Positions 1 through 11,578 of a stretch of 64,000 nucleotides of DNA are shown here, piece after piece. Position 1 is the first letter of the stretch. Every line of letters starts with the position of its first letter. The position numbers and the translations under genes were made by a program. A model generated the notes under the pieces. The model was not told where the DNA came from. It made no database searches and saw only the letters and a list, made by a program, of their open reading frames with translations. The stretch comes from Accumulibacter sp. (GTDB taxonomy: Bacteria; Pseudomonadota; Gammaproteobacteria; Burkholderiales; Rhodocyclaceae), in the NCBI GenBank assembly GCA_024235715.1, contig JACKLW010000008.1:1-64000 (forward strand), read 5' to 3'.

Positions 1-76
1 CAGAATGGGCCGTGCGCCGCAATCGGCGATCGTGACGGGACGACCGCCACTGGATGCCTGGCTGGAGCAGGGATAA
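1..76 (+). CDS. 3' end of an unidentified gene (partial)
   Basis: An open frame enters from the left edge and stops at the TAA at 74-76, giving about 24 C-terminal residues that end in DAWLEQG. The protein is not recognisable from so short a tail. A hairpin with a T run lies about 125 bases downstream, which would suit the end of this transcript. It could also be a chance open frame. Confidence 0.3.
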   Translation, partial: RMGRAPQSAIVTGRPPLDAWLEQG

Positions 77-201
77 GCCGGGCTGATCCTTGCGCAGAAC
101 GCAATGCACGCGGAAGTCTGACTCGGTTTGCGTTTGCAGCCAGCGTCACACGTCGTTGCGGTAACGCCATGCTGATTTTCGCGGCGGAGCAGATACAGAG
201 A

Positions 202-231
202 AGCAGATACCGCAAGGCGGTATCTGCTTTT
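202..231 (+). terminator. Rho-independent terminator hairpin
   Basis: A perfect 12-bp inverted repeat (202-213 and 217-228, AGCAGATACCGC and its complement) encloses a 3-base loop and runs into TTTT. It would terminate rightward transcription from the partial gene at the left edge and separates it from the convergent PEP-CTERM gene that ends at 287. Confidence 0.75.
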
Positions 232-286
232 CAACTGTCAGTCCCCGGTCCGGAGGCGAGCCGGTTTGGAGCAATCTTCTGCTGAC

Positions 287-1144
287 TTACTTGACGCTTT
301 TCCGTCCGCGGGCAGCACGCAGGCCGACGAGCGCCAGACCGATCAGTGCCATCGAGCCCGGCTCGGGAGCACGATTCAGCGTGAAGTCGACGTTGTCGAA
401 GATGTCGTAGGGCGTCTGGGCGCCGCCGGCGAGGTTGCGGCCGGTGGCGAGAATGCCGCCCTGGCCACAAACATCGACAACGTGCGGCGAAAAGTCGACC
501 GTGTTAATGCAGAAAACCTGATTCCAGGCGTAGCCGGTATTGTTGGTGATGATGTTCAGGCCCATGCCAAAGGTTCCGAGCGGAAAAGCCAAGGGCAAAT
601 TCCCGCCAACCGCCGGGTGCGTGGCTGCGTTGGCGGCCGACCAGAAGCCCCCGCTCACGCCGACCGTCATCCAGACAGCGCCACCGGTTGCGGTTGCTTC
701 ACAACCGGCAAAGGTGCCGCATCCGGCACGGGCGTAGTTTTGAGCGGGATCCTCGTACAGCACGCCGACGACGCCGGCACCCATGCCGAAGAGCGGGTCA
801 AAGCCAAACTCGTAGTTCGCACGGGCCCCCCCGGGGTCGAGAAAGACCGTGTTTAGGACCTCAACCTGGAAAAGGGCGGTCAGCTCGTTGTACGCACTTC
901 CTGCACCGATGGCGGTCGCGGGACCTGCGCCGGCAATCTTGTCGATCGAGAAGATGCCTCGCAGTGCATCACCGTTGTCAAGTATGCCATTGTTGTTGCG
1001 GTCGAGCCATCGCTCGGCGCTGTTGTCGGAGAACAGGGCGTTACCGGCTGGAATGGCGCCCGAAATTGGAAGCGCAGCGCTGGCGGTCGTCGCCACGACA
1101 GCCAGAGCTGCAGCAAGGGCGACTTTTGAAAAGTTCTTGTTCAT
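287..1144 (-). CDS. PEP-CTERM sorting domain exported protein
   Basis: This 285-aa exported protein has an N-terminal signal peptide (basic start, alanine-rich core, cleavage near ASA about residue 23) and the tripartite C-terminal PEP-CTERM tag: a PEP motif, a hydrophobic segment (MALIGLALVGL) and a basic tail RAARGRK. Such proteins are processed by exosortase and are usually tied to exopolysaccharide or floc formation. The middle is glycine- and alanine-rich, with an EF-hand-like Asp/Asn run (LDRNNNGILDNGD) near residues 47-60, and has no recognisable enzyme fold. A sigma-54-type promoter lies about 50 bases upstream. The class is secure, the individual function unknown. Confidence 0.9.
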   Translation of the reverse strand: MNKNFSKVALAAALAVVATTASAALPISGAIPAGNALFSDNSAERWLDRNNNGILDNGDALRGIFSIDKIAGAGPATAIGAGSAYNELTALFQVEVLNTVFLDPGGARANYEFGFDPLFGMGAGVVGVLYEDPAQNYARAGCGTFAGCEATATGGAVWMTVGVSGGFWSAANAATHPAVGGNLPLAFPLGTFGMGLNIITNNTGYAWNQVFCINTVDFSPHVVDVCGQGGILATGRNLAGGAQTPYDIFDNVDFTLNRAPEPGSMALIGLALVGLRAARGRKSVK

Positions 1145-1447
1145 CGTTACCTGCAGATAGAAGAGACATAATTTGCATACCGCGACCTACAACAAGCAGA
1201 ATCTGTGCCAAATTTTAAAAGTTGTTATTAAACAATGGTTTGAGCAATTTTTAGTGGTGTGGCGATGGTGATGCGTAAAATTTTCCGACATTCTTGGGCG
1301 GGGAATACGCGCCATCCGGGATTTCCGCGGCCAGGGTTCCCCTCGGCCAGCGGCGGCGGGCGCTGGCGCTGCCGGCGGCTGGCCGTGCGTGCAGGGCCCC
1401 GTGCAGGCCACGGCGCTCCGTTCTGCCGCAGGCTTTCCAGCCGTTCA
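1145..1447. other. Intergenic region with a sigma-54-like promoter, otherwise no gene
   Basis: This gap separates the PEP-CTERM gene from the carbonic anhydrase gene, both on the minus strand. The part next to the PEP-CTERM start (about 1145-1300) is clearly AT-rich compared with its surroundings and holds the sigma-54-like element; the rest is GC-rich with imperfect inverted repeats and no T run. No coding potential was recognised. Confidence 0.6.
1195..1210 (-). promoter_or_regulatory. Sigma-54 (-24/-12) promoter of the PEP-CTERM gene
   Basis: Read on the minus strand the element is TGGCACAGATTCTGCT, against the consensus TGGCACGNNNNTTGCW: the -24 block TGGCAC is exact, the -12 GC is present, and GG and GC are separated by exactly 10 bases. 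The start codon of the PEP-CTERM gene lies about 50 bases downstream. In many exosortase-bearing bacteria PEP-CTERM genes are linked to the PrsK/PrsR two-component system and RpoN, so the match is biologically expected. Confidence 0.65.
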
Positions 1448-1969
1448 TCAGAGGGCCGCGAGTTCGCGCTGATAGCGCTGCCAGTTGGCGACATAGTGAT
1501 CGGCGCTATGCTTGAGTCGTTCGACGTCCTCGGCACTGAGTTGACGAATCACCTTGCCGGGCGAGCCGACGATCAGCGAGTGGTCGGGAAAGACCTTGCC
1601 TTCGGGGATCAGCGTGTTGGCGCCGACGATGCAGCCCTTGCCGATCACCGAGTTGTTGAGCAGCACCGAGCCGATGCCGATCAGCGAGCCGTCGCCGATG
1701 CTGCAGCCGTGCAGCATGACCAGGTGGCCGACGGTGACGTCGCGGCCGATGGTCAGCGGCACGCCTTCGTCCGTATGCAACACCGAGTTGTCCTGGATGT
1801 TACTGTTCTCGCCGATGCTGATCGGGTCGTTGTCGCCGCGCAGCGTGGCGTTCCACCAGATCGAGGCGTTTCTCGCCAGACGAACGTCGCCAATGACGAT
1901 CGCCGTCGGGGCAACCCAGCTCTGCGGGTCGATCTGCGGGCGCCGGGCGCCGATGGTGTAAATGGGCAT
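1448..1969 (-). CDS. Gamma-class carbonic anhydrase family protein (left-handed beta-helix)
   Basis: A 173-aa hexapeptide-repeat protein. The start chosen gives MPIYTIG, the usual N terminus of the family; longer in-frame starts would read into the upstream gap. Hexapeptide repeats fill residues about 15-140, and the histidines expected for the trimer-interface metal site are present (LHTDEG, then VGHLVMLHGC). The family catalyses reversible CO2 hydration in some members; others are inactive or have other roles, so activity is likely but not certain. A short helical tail closes the fold. It follows the MacAB-type operon after 58 bases on the same strand and may be transcribed separately. Confidence 0.88.
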   Translation of the reverse strand: MPIYTIGARRPQIDPQSWVAPTAIVIGDVRLARNASIWWNATLRGDNDPISIGENSNIQDNSVLHTDEGVPLTIGRDVTVGHLVMLHGCSIGDGSLIGIGSVLLNNSVIGKGCIVGANTLIPEGKVFPDHSLIVGSPGKVIRQLSAEDVERLKHSADHYVANWQRYQRELAAL

Positions 1970-2027
1970 GGACAGGGTCTCGCGGTCGTTTCGAATGGAC
2001 GATTGTAGCCTGTAAGCTGCTGCAAGC

Positions 2028-3241
<1,214 letters not shown>

Positions 3242-3248
<7 letters not shown>

Positions 3249-3952
3249 GCGCTGGCTGCGCCTGCCGGCGTGGCGATGTCGCTGACGATCAGTCCGTCGA
3301 GGAAGCGCACCTGCCGTCGCGCGTAGGCGGCAATGTCGGCCTCGTGGGTAACCACGACGATGGTGATACCGTCGGCGTTGAGCCTGGTGAACAGGCGCAT
3401 GATGTCCTCGCTGGTGTGGCTGTCGAGGTTGCCGGTGGGCTCGTCGGCGAGGATCAGCTGCGGCGAGTTGACCAGTGCGCGGGCGATCGCCACGCGCTGC
3501 TGCTGGCCGCCCGAGATGCGGCTGGGAAGCGAGGCGGCGTAGTCCGCGAGGCCGACGCGGGCGAGTTCCTGCCGCGCCCGCTGGCGTCGCTGCTCGCGCT
3601 CGACGCCAGCGTAAACCAGTGGCAGGGCGACGTTGTCGGCGAGGGTCATGCGCTGCAGCAGGTTGAAACCCTGGAAGACGAAACCGATGGCGCGGTTGCG
3701 CAGTGCCGCCAGTTCGTCCTGGCCGAGACCTGCGATGTTGCGGCCGAGCAGAAAGTAGTCGCCGCTGCTCGGCGTGTCGAGGCAGCCGAGCAGGTTCATG
3801 AAGGTCGATTTGCCGGATCCGGAATGGCCCATGATGGCCACGAACTCGCCGCACTCGATGCTCAGATCGACGCCCCTGAGCGCCGGGAACGGTCCGGCAG
3901 CCGTGTCGTAGGACTTGCCGAGTGAAGCGACGCGGATCAGCGGCGGCGGCAT
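3242..3952 (-). CDS. LolD/MacB-type ABC transporter ATP-binding protein
   Basis: A 236-aa nucleotide-binding subunit with Walker [10 protein letters not shown]-loop region (FVFQGFNLL), signature [15 protein letters not shown], Walker [13 protein letters not shown] and the H-loop histidine (VVVTHE). It energises the permease encoded next, whose start overlaps its stop. The start MPPPLIRV at 3952 lies 4 bases after the stop of the membrane fusion protein gene; a longer start would overlap that gene heavily. The substrate cannot be read from sequence: related systems export macrolides, siderophores, lipopeptides or protein toxins. Confidence 0.92.
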
Positions 3953-3956
3953 CGCA

Positions 3957-5165
3957 TCAGAACAGTCGCATGCCGACACTGCTCGGCTTGCCGCCCGAAT
4001 TGAGCGGATTTTCACCCACCACTACCTGCTCGCCGACCTTCAGGTCGCCGCCGACGACTTCGCTGTTGCGGTTGTCGGTAATGCCGAGCTGTACGCTGAC
4101 GGCTTTCAGCCGACCGTGGTCCAGGACGTACACCGTGCCGCCGCTCTTGCCGCGGTCGCCTTCCCGTTTGCGGCCATTGCCGCGGGTGTCGCCGGCGCCC
4201 GCGGTCGGCCGTGACGACGGCGGGGCGAGCCTGGCGGCGTCCTCGGGCGGCTTGAAACGGAGGGCGGCGTTGGGGACGAGCAGGGCATCCTGGCGGCTGG
4301 CGACGGCGATGCTGGCGTAGGCGGTCATGCCCGGCAAGAGGATGTGCTCGGGGTTGGAGAGCGAAACGCGCACGTTGTAGGTGACGACGTTCTGCTGGGT
4401 CGTCGGGTTGAGGCGAATCTGCTGCACCTGACCCTCGAAGCTGCGCTCGGGGAAGGCATCGACAGTGAAGCGCACCGCCTGCCCCTCCCTGATCTTGCCG
4501 ATATCGGCTTCGGCAAAGCTGGAGTCGATGCGCATTTCAGAGAGATCCTGCGCGATCTTGATCAGCGTCGGCGTCTGCAGGCTGGCGGCGACCGTTTGTC
4601 CGAGGTCGACGACACGGTCGACGACGACGCCGGATACCGGCGAGCGGATCGTCGTGTAGCGGAGGTTGACCTGGTCCTTGTCGGCCGCCGCCCTGGCCTG
4701 TGCCAGTTGTGCCTCGGACGACCGGCGTGCCTGGATCGCCTGCTCGAGTTCCTGGCGCGAAATGTATTCCTGTGCGAACAGCGCCCGCATGCGTTCCTCG
4801 TTGGCACGCGCCAGGTCGAGCGCAGCCGAGACGTTGAGCACGTTGGCCGCCGATTGCCGCGCCTGGGCGGCGAGCAGCGAGTCGTCGAGTTCGAGCAGCG
4901 CCTGCCCTTTCTCGACCTCGTCGTTGAAGTCGACGTAGAGCCTGGTTACCGTTCCCGAGACCTGCGTGCCGACGTTCACCAGCACCACCGGGTTGAGCGT
5001 ACCGTTGGCCGAGACCGTCTGGGTGATCTCTCCCCGCTCGATGGCTTGCAGCTTGTAGCGCTGCTCGGGCGACAGGGCGGCGTTCTGACTTTGCCAGTAC
5101 ACGCCGCCAGCCGTCAGCGCGACGAGCAGCAGGGCAAGAGACGAGCTGACGAGCGGGGTCCTCAT
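3957..5165 (-). CDS. MacA-like periplasmic membrane fusion protein (RND/ABC type)
   Basis: A 402-aa HlyD-family adaptor with an N-terminal membrane anchor (residues about 5-25), a biotinyl-lipoyl-like half (GTQVSGTVTRLYV), a coiled-coil hairpin from about 95 to 165, then the second lipoyl half (RSPVSGVVVDRVVDLGQTV) and beta-barrel. A low-complexity, basic Ser/Gly/Arg insert (about residues 320-345) precedes the membrane-proximal domain. It bridges the MacB-type permease and the TolC-like channel. Its ATG overlaps the TolC gene stop by 4 bases (ATGA), so the four genes form one coupled operon. Confidence 0.92.
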   Translation of the reverse strand: MRTPLVSSSLALLLVALTAGGVYWQSQNAALSPEQRYKLQAIERGEITQTVSANGTLNPVVLVNVGTQVSGTVTRLYVDFNDEVEKGQALLELDDSLLAAQARQSAANVLNVSAALDLARANEERMRALFAQEYISRQELEQAIQARRSSEAQLAQARAAADKDQVNLRYTTIRSPVSGVVVDRVVDLGQTVAASLQTPTLIKIAQDLSEMRIDSSFAEADIGKIREGQAVRFTVDAFPERSFEGQVQQIRLNPTTQQNVVTYNVRVSLSNPEHILLPGMTAYASIAVASRQDALLVPNAALRFKPPEDAARLAPPSSRPTAGAGDTRGNGRKREGDRGKSGGTVYVLDHGRLKAVSVQLGITDNRNSEVVGGDLKVGEQVVVGENPLNSGGKPSSVGMRLF

Positions 5166-6622
5166 GGCCTGCGAGTTTCCGGTTGGCCACTGAGCGACAG
5201 CAACAGCGTGCCGTCGAGAATGCCGATGGCCCTGGCCAGGGCGGCACGCGAGACGTGCCAGTCGAGCATGGCCTGAATACGCTGCAGGCGGGCGCCGGCG
5301 AGCGCGCTCTGGGCGTTGAGGACATCGAGGATGTTGCCGACACCGGCCTTGTAGCGCCCGAGGGCGACGCGTTCGGACTGTTCGGCGCTGGCCAGCAGGT
5401 CGGCGCTGCTTCTGATCGTCTGGCTGGCCGTGCTCAGGCTCTGGTAGCTCTCCCAGACGTCGAGTGCCACCTGTTGCCGCGTGTTGTCGAGGCGGGCGGC
5501 CTGGACTTCGCTGCGCGCCTCGGCGGCGCGGATCTGGTAGGTGGTGTTGAAGCCGGAGAAGATCGGCAGATCGACGCTGAGCCCGATCGTGTTGCCACTG
5601 GCCGTCAGTCCGCCGAGATATTCCCATTGCGGTCCTCCGTTCAGGGAAATCGTCGGCCGACCGCTGGCGCGGGCGTAGTCGACGCCCGATTGCGCCGCCC
5701 TCAGTTCGGCTTCGGCGGCCTTCAGCTCCGGTCGTCGCTGGCGCGCTTCGTCGATCAGCGCAGCGACGTCGCGGTCGAAGCCGGCGTCGGGAATCGTCGC
5801 GGGAATCTCGTCCAGGCGCAGCGGATGGTTGGCCTCCAGTCCCATCACCCTGGCCAGTCTGCCCAGCGCGCTCCGCAGCAGGCCTTCGGCGCGGATCCGG
5901 GTAAGCGTCGCCTGCGACCAGGCGGTCTGCGCCTGCAGGCGGTCGGCCGGGGTGCCTGTGCCGACACGGTAGCGGACTTCCGCAGCGGTCAGGCTTTCGC
6001 GGCTCGCCTTCTCCGACTCGGCCGCAGCGGTGACCGCGGCGCGTGCGGCCTGAGTGTTGAAGTAGGCCTGCACGGCATCGAGAAAGACGCTTTGTACGGT
6101 TGCATCCAGCGTTGCCGATGCGGCGCTCAACAGTTGCCGGGCGACTTCGAGATTCGCCGAGCGGGCGCCAAAATCGACCAGTAGCCAGGACAGGGTCAGC
6201 GCTGCGCTGCGCTGGGTGGCGCTGCGCGAATCCCCGCGCAGCCGGCGGACAGCGAGTTGGCCATCGACGGACGGCAGGAAGGCTGACTGTGCTACCCCCA
6301 CCTGCGCTGCCTGTACGCGCGCCAGCGACCACACTTCGCGAGTTGTCGGGTTCCTGCACAGCGCCAGGTCGACGACTTCGAGAACGCCATAGGTGGCTTC
6401 GGCGGGCAGCGCCTGGCAGGGCAGATGGCTTCCCGTCGGCGCCGTCAGATCAAGCGCCGGGGGCGGTGGACTGATGAGCCTGGTGTCAAACGGGTCATTG
6501 GCTTCCAGCGCCGGCAGGTTGGCCGGAAGCGCAACGACCAGGATAGCGACCAGGGTAGCGATCGAGGCGAGGAAGCGAGCCGCGGGTGGCGGCGAACCCG
6601 GTCGGGATGTGGTCGTGGCCAT
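5162..6622 (-). CDS. TolC-family outer membrane efflux protein
   Basis: A 486-aa outer membrane channel subunit. It has a hydrophobic N-terminal export signal (residues about 15-38) and two internally repeated OEP halves, each with long amphipathic helices: first half about residues 90-270, second about 290-475. The motif LTLSWLLVDFGAR in the first half and the matching ISLNGGPQWEY to LSVDLPIFSGF stretch in the second are typical. It is the first gene of the TolC-MFP-ATPase-permease operon and provides the exit duct. A TATACT-like -10 lies just upstream of the start without a clear -35. Confidence 0.92.
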   Translation of the reverse strand: MATTTSRPGSPPPAARFLASIATLVAILVVALPANLPALEANDPFDTRLISPPPPALDLTAPTGSHLPCQALPAEATYGVLEVVDLALCRNPTTREVWSLARVQAAQVGVAQSAFLPSVDGQLAVRRLRGDSRSATQRSAALTLSWLLVDFGARSANLEVARQLLSAASATLDATVQSVFLDAVQAYFNTQAARAAVTAAAESEKASRESLTAAEVRYRVGTGTPADRLQAQTAWSQATLTRIRAEGLLRSALGRLARVMGLEANHPLRLDEIPATIPDAGFDRDVAALIDEARQRRPELKAAEAELRAAQSGVDYARASGRPTISLNGGPQWEYLGGLTASGNTIGLSVDLPIFSGFNTTYQIRAAEARSEVQAARLDNTRQQVALDVWESYQSLSTASQTIRSSADLLASAEQSERVALGRYKAGVGNILDVLNAQSALAGARLQRIQAMLDWHVSRAALARAIGILDGTLLLSLSGQPETRRP

Positions 6623-6871
6623 TTTTCGCTAGTATAGCCAAGCTCGTACCGATCCTGGGCGAGTGCAGTTGCCGGCGAAGCCTTTTGCGGCTGCCTTTTG
6701 CATCGGCAATCACTTCAGCGGCGGGGCCGGCGGTGAGCTGGCCGGGCTGCGATTAACCACGACGAGGTTATTTGCCATGACATTCAAGCGCGCGGGTTTC
6801 GGCGGCTGTCGTTGCCAGGCCGCCAGTTGCGGTAGTGGCGTGCGTGTCGATGGCCGGCAGCGCAAGCGCTG

Positions 6872-7252
6872 GTGATGCCCTGGACGGAACTGCTCAGCCT
6901 GCTGGCGATGCTTGCCGGTGGCTGCCTGTGGTTCGACAGCTTCAAGTCGCGCGAGGCGGGCATGCGGGCGGTTCGCGCCGCCTGTGCTGCCGAGGAGTTG
7001 CTGCTCCTCGATGACACCGTCGCACTGGCCTCGCTGCGTCCGGCACGCGACGATGTTGGCAGATTGCGTCTGCGCCGCGTCTATCGCTTCGAGTTCAGCG
7101 ACACCGGCAACAATCGTCGCGATGGCGAGGTCACGCTGATCGGCAGCGAACTGTTGACCCTGCACCTGCCGCACTCGCATCGATCGCGCCTGCAGCCGGT
7201 GCCGACGGCGGGCGACGAGCCGGATCGACCGTTTCCTCGCCTGCCGTCGTGA
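6872..7252 (+). CDS. DUF3301 family small protein
   Basis: About 126 aa. A single N-terminal hydrophobic helix (TELLSLLAMLAGGCLWFDSF) is followed by the pattern REAGMRAVRAACAAEELLLLDDTVAL and an RRVYRFEFSDTGNNRRDGEVTL block, which is the DUF3301 signature. Function is not established for the family. GTG at 6872 and ATG at 6875 are adjacent possible starts. The stop overlaps the GTG of the next gene (GTGA), so the two are probably co-translated. Confidence 0.75.
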   Translation: MMPWTELLSLLAMLAGGCLWFDSFKSREAGMRAVRAACAAEELLLLDDTVALASLRPARDDVGRLRLRRVYRFEFSDTGNNRRDGEVTLIGSELLTLHLPHSHRSRLQPVPTAGDEPDRPFPRLPS

Positions 7253-7866
7253 ATTACCTGGCACACGCCCTGCTCGCCGGCGCGGACGACGACTGCCGGC
7301 TGGGGGGATTGCTCGGCGATTTCGTCAAGGGGCCGCTGTCGCCGCGACCGCCGCAGCTCGGCGCGGCAGTCGTGCGTGGCCTGCTGCTGCACCGGCAGAT
7401 CGACAGCTTTGCCGACGCGCACCCGGCTTTCGAGCGCAGCCGGCGGCGCATCAGTGCCGAGCGCCGGCGCTACAGCGGCATCATCATCGACATGTTCTAC
7501 GATCACTTTCTGGCGCTGCATTGGGCGCGCTTCTGCGCGCAGCCACTCGAGGCTTTCACCGCCGCCGTCTACGCCTTGCTGGCCCGCCGACCATTGCCCG
7601 AGCGGCTGGCGGGGATCCTGCCCAGGATGCGCCAGGAGGACTGGCTGGCGGGCTACCGCGATCCGGACGCGGTCAGTCGGGCGCTCGACCAGATCGCTGC
7701 GCACCGCTTCCGGCGCAGCAACGGGCTGGGCGGCGCCGGCAGCGAACTGGCGGGCAAGCATGCGTACTTCGAAGCGGATTTTCTCGAGTTCTTTCCGGCC
7801 GCGCTGGCTTACGCCGAGGAGTTCCGCGCGCGGGCTGCGGAGCATGCTGTGGTCGGTCCGTCGTGA
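7249..7866 (+). CDS. acpH: Acyl carrier protein phosphodiesterase (AcpH-like)
   Basis: A 205-aa member of the AcpH family, which removes the 4'-phosphopantetheine arm from holo-acyl carrier protein, reversing AcpS in fatty acid biosynthesis. The N terminus MNYLAHALLA, the acidic metal-binding pattern LGGLLGDFVKG, LLLHRQIDSFADAHPAF and IIIDMFYDHFLA are all family hallmarks of an HD-like metal-dependent hydrolase fold. Length matches the family (about 190-200 aa). It starts at a GTG that overlaps the stop of the DUF3301 gene. Confidence 0.85.
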   Translation: MNYLAHALLAGADDDCRLGGLLGDFVKGPLSPRPPQLGAAVVRGLLLHRQIDSFADAHPAFERSRRRISAERRRYSGIIIDMFYDHFLALHWARFCAQPLEAFTAAVYALLARRPLPERLAGILPRMRQEDWLAGYRDPDAVSRALDQIAAHRFRRSNGLGGAGSELAGKHAYFEADFLEFFPAALAYAEEFRARAAEHAVVGPS

Positions 7867-7917
7867 CCGCCCTGGCCGGGCGTTGACGACCCCCTGATCG
7901 AACGCCGCCGCGACCGA

Positions 7918-8643
7918 TCAGCCTGCCGTACCACGCCGGCGCGTGGCGAGACCCGCCAGACCCAGGCCAAGCAAGGCCAGCATCCCGGGCTCGGGGACAG
8001 CCTGCGCGTCGTACCTGACGTTGTCGAAGGCGATCCCGTCAGGGTCGTTGTTGAAGATCGAGATGCCGGCGATATCCTGTTGCCCGGCGTCGCGCCTGAA
8101 GCCGTAGAAGTCGCCCGCAAGCGGGTTGAGAACGATGCTGTCGATCAACGACCCGTCACGCATGAAGAAGTCGAGCGTCGCCATGCCGCCAATGCTGCCG
8201 ATCAGCTGAAAGCCGAACTGCGCCGTACTTCCCGGGAAAAGCATGCTCACGGCGCCCGTGCCAATGGTGCCGGGCACGGGGCCAAGACCGGCGAGCACGT
8301 TCCCCTGGCTGCTGCTGTAGTGAATCACGCTCAGGTTCTGATTGGCCGGGCCGGCGGTCAGGGCCAGCGGATCCGTCGGTCTGCCGCTGAGCACGTCGAA
8401 GGCTCCGGCGGGCGTATTGTCCTGCCCCGAAAAGCGCTCGGCGAAACTGGCGCCACCCGAGAACACGATGCCGTCGTAGTTTGTGCCGGGGAGCGCGCTG
8501 CCGGCCACGTCGCCAAAAGTGACGACCTTCGTGCCGCCAAGGGACGCGTAGGGTACCTGATCGATCGGCATGGCTGCGGTATTTGCTCCAGCAGAAAGAA
8601 ACAAGACAATCGCAGCGGCGAGGGCCTGGTGTGATCTTTGCAT
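7918..8643 (-). CDS. PEP-CTERM sorting domain exported protein
   Basis: A 241-aa exported protein with an N-terminal signal (cleavage near ANTAA, residue about 24) and a C-terminal PEP-CTERM tag: VPEPG, hydrophobic LALLGLGLAGL, then the basic ATRRRG. The middle is beta-rich with DNVRYD near the tag, as in many PEP-CTERM proteins with a jelly-roll-like fold. It is probably processed by exosortase for surface or matrix delivery. It is unrelated in sequence to the other PEP-CTERM protein of this window and no convincing sigma-54 element was found upstream. Confidence 0.9.
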   Translation of the reverse strand: MQRSHQALAAAIVLFLSAGANTAAMPIDQVPYASLGGTKVVTFGDVAGSALPGTNYDGIVFSGGASFAERFSGQDNTPAGAFDVLSGRPTDPLALTAGPANQNLSVIHYSSSQGNVLAGLGPVPGTIGTGAVSMLFPGSTAQFGFQLIGSIGGMATLDFFMRDGSLIDSIVLNPLAGDFYGFRRDAGQQDIAGISIFNNDPDGIAFDNVRYDAQAVPEPGMLALLGLGLAGLATRRRGTAG

Positions 8644-9005
8644 TGTTCTTCTCCGAGGTGTCGGTGGGAGAGCACGCGACCGATGCCATGTGGCGAGGGA
8701 CGGTGGGATGTGAGCTTGGCCTTGATTTAAGAATAATAAGCTGGTCGCCCCGACATTTCCAGCGCCGCTGACGATCTCGGGCGGAAGAAGCGCCGATACC
8801 GCGGACCAGATGATCCCGGCAGCGGCGTTTCTCGATTACTCGACAACCGGGCGATGGTCGGAATTGCTCGACCACGGCAGCTGCCTGGCAGCGCGACGTG
8901 GGCGAGCTGACGATGGCCGGTCCCGGCGTCGGGGCTGCCGTTCGTCGGGTGCGCGTCCCGGGGTGGCCGGCGCCTGGTCGCAAAGCGGGCGCCGCCGCTC
9001 GCCAG
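8644..9005. other. Intergenic region without a recognisable gene
   Basis: This 362-base gap lies between the second PEP-CTERM gene and the 3' end of typA, both on the minus strand. An AT-rich island at about 8720-8745 could hold the PEP-CTERM promoter. The remainder is GC-rich with no supported coding frame and no clear terminator for typA. Confidence 0.5.
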
Positions 9006-10847
<1,842 letters not shown>

Positions 10848-10927
10848 AGGGGATCTGGCCTTTGAACAGGGGCGGCTATTCTAGCACAGGCGCAAAAGCC
10901 GTGCTGCGCTGCAAAAAAGGCACTCGT

Positions 10928-11323
10928 CTAGGCCGGCTGGTTGCGCAGGAAGTCGGCGGTGTTGAAGAACGACGCCAGCAGCTGTTGGCGCAGGCATTCC
11001 TCGATGCCGACCGCCTCCATCGCCAACAGCATGCACGCCACCCACTGGTCGCGCTCGGCTTCGCCGATGGCGAACGGCAGGTGGCGTCGGCGCAGCATCG
11101 GATGGCCGATGTTCTGCACGTAGAGGTCGGGTCCGCCCAGCCAGCCGGAAAGAAACATGAACAGTTTGTCGCGCGAGGATTGCAGGTCGGCAGGGTGCAG
11201 GGCGCGAATCGTCGCGAACTGGGGGACGCTGTCCATCAGCTCGTAGAAGCGCTCGCAGAGGCCGGCGACGGTTGCTTCGCCGCCGATGAGTAGGTAGGGC
11301 GTCTGTTCCTGCATGAGGCTCAC
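10928..11323 (-). CDS. Group II truncated haemoglobin
   Basis: A 131-aa globin. The start LLIGGEATVAGLCERFYELMDS and the heme-pocket stretch LFMFLSGWLGGPDLYVQNIGHPMLRRRHLPFAIG, in which the histidine before PMLR is the probable proximal ligand, are characteristic of group II truncated haemoglobins. These bind oxygen or NO, and roles range from NO detoxification to redox chemistry. Met1 or Met4 could be the start. It is a single gene, with a 15-bp tandem repeat in the promoter-side region. Confidence 0.88.
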   Translation of the reverse strand: MSLMQEQTPYLLIGGEATVAGLCERFYELMDSVPQFATIRALHPADLQSSRDKLFMFLSGWLGGPDLYVQNIGHPMLRRRHLPFAIGEAERDQWVACMLLAMEAVGIEECLRQQLLASFFNTADFLRNQPA

Positions 11324-11337
11324 AATCTGTCATCCTG

Positions 11338-11367
11338 CAATCCGGGCGGGCCCAATCCGGGCGGGCC
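11338..11367. repeat. 15-bp perfect tandem duplication
   Basis: CAATCCGGGCGGGCC occurs twice back to back (11338-11352 and 11353-11367), just upstream of the truncated haemoglobin gene on its promoter side. This may be a replication slip, or paired regulator sites spaced one and a half helical turns apart. Confidence 0.7.
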
Positions 11368-11465
11368 AGCTCCGGCGCGCTTGTCGGAGGGCGGGGCCTG
11401 GCAATAGGCGTTCCGGGCAACGATTCGCGCGCCATTCAGCCGTTGTTGCAACGCAGCAAAAACGC

Positions 11466-11493
11466 TTGACAATCGCTCCTCGAAGGCTACAAT
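11466..11493 (+). promoter_or_regulatory. Sigma-70 promoter of the phasin gene
   Basis: A perfect -35 TTGACA (11466-11471) and a near-perfect -10 TACAAT (11488-11493) are separated by 16 bases. The predicted transcript starts near 11500 and gives an approximately 80-base leader to the phasin start. Strong expression is expected, in line with phasins being abundant granule proteins. Confidence 0.78.
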
Positions 11494-11578
11494 GACTCAT
11501 CCGCTGCACTGCACCAAATGGCTGCAGCCGTGGGAAACCTGAGCGGTGTTTCGGTTTCGCAATTTCAAGGAGAGTACC

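Noticed and set aside
6663-6875. A 70-codon open frame before the DUF3301 gene
   Set aside because: Cys/Arg-rich translation, no ribosome site, no family pattern.
8730-8760. A sigma-54-like element before the second PEP-CTERM gene
   Set aside because: GG-N10-GC spacing exists on the minus strand but the surrounding bases do not match TGGCAC or TTGC; another TGGCAT...TGCT near 8675-8692 has the wrong 12-base spacing.
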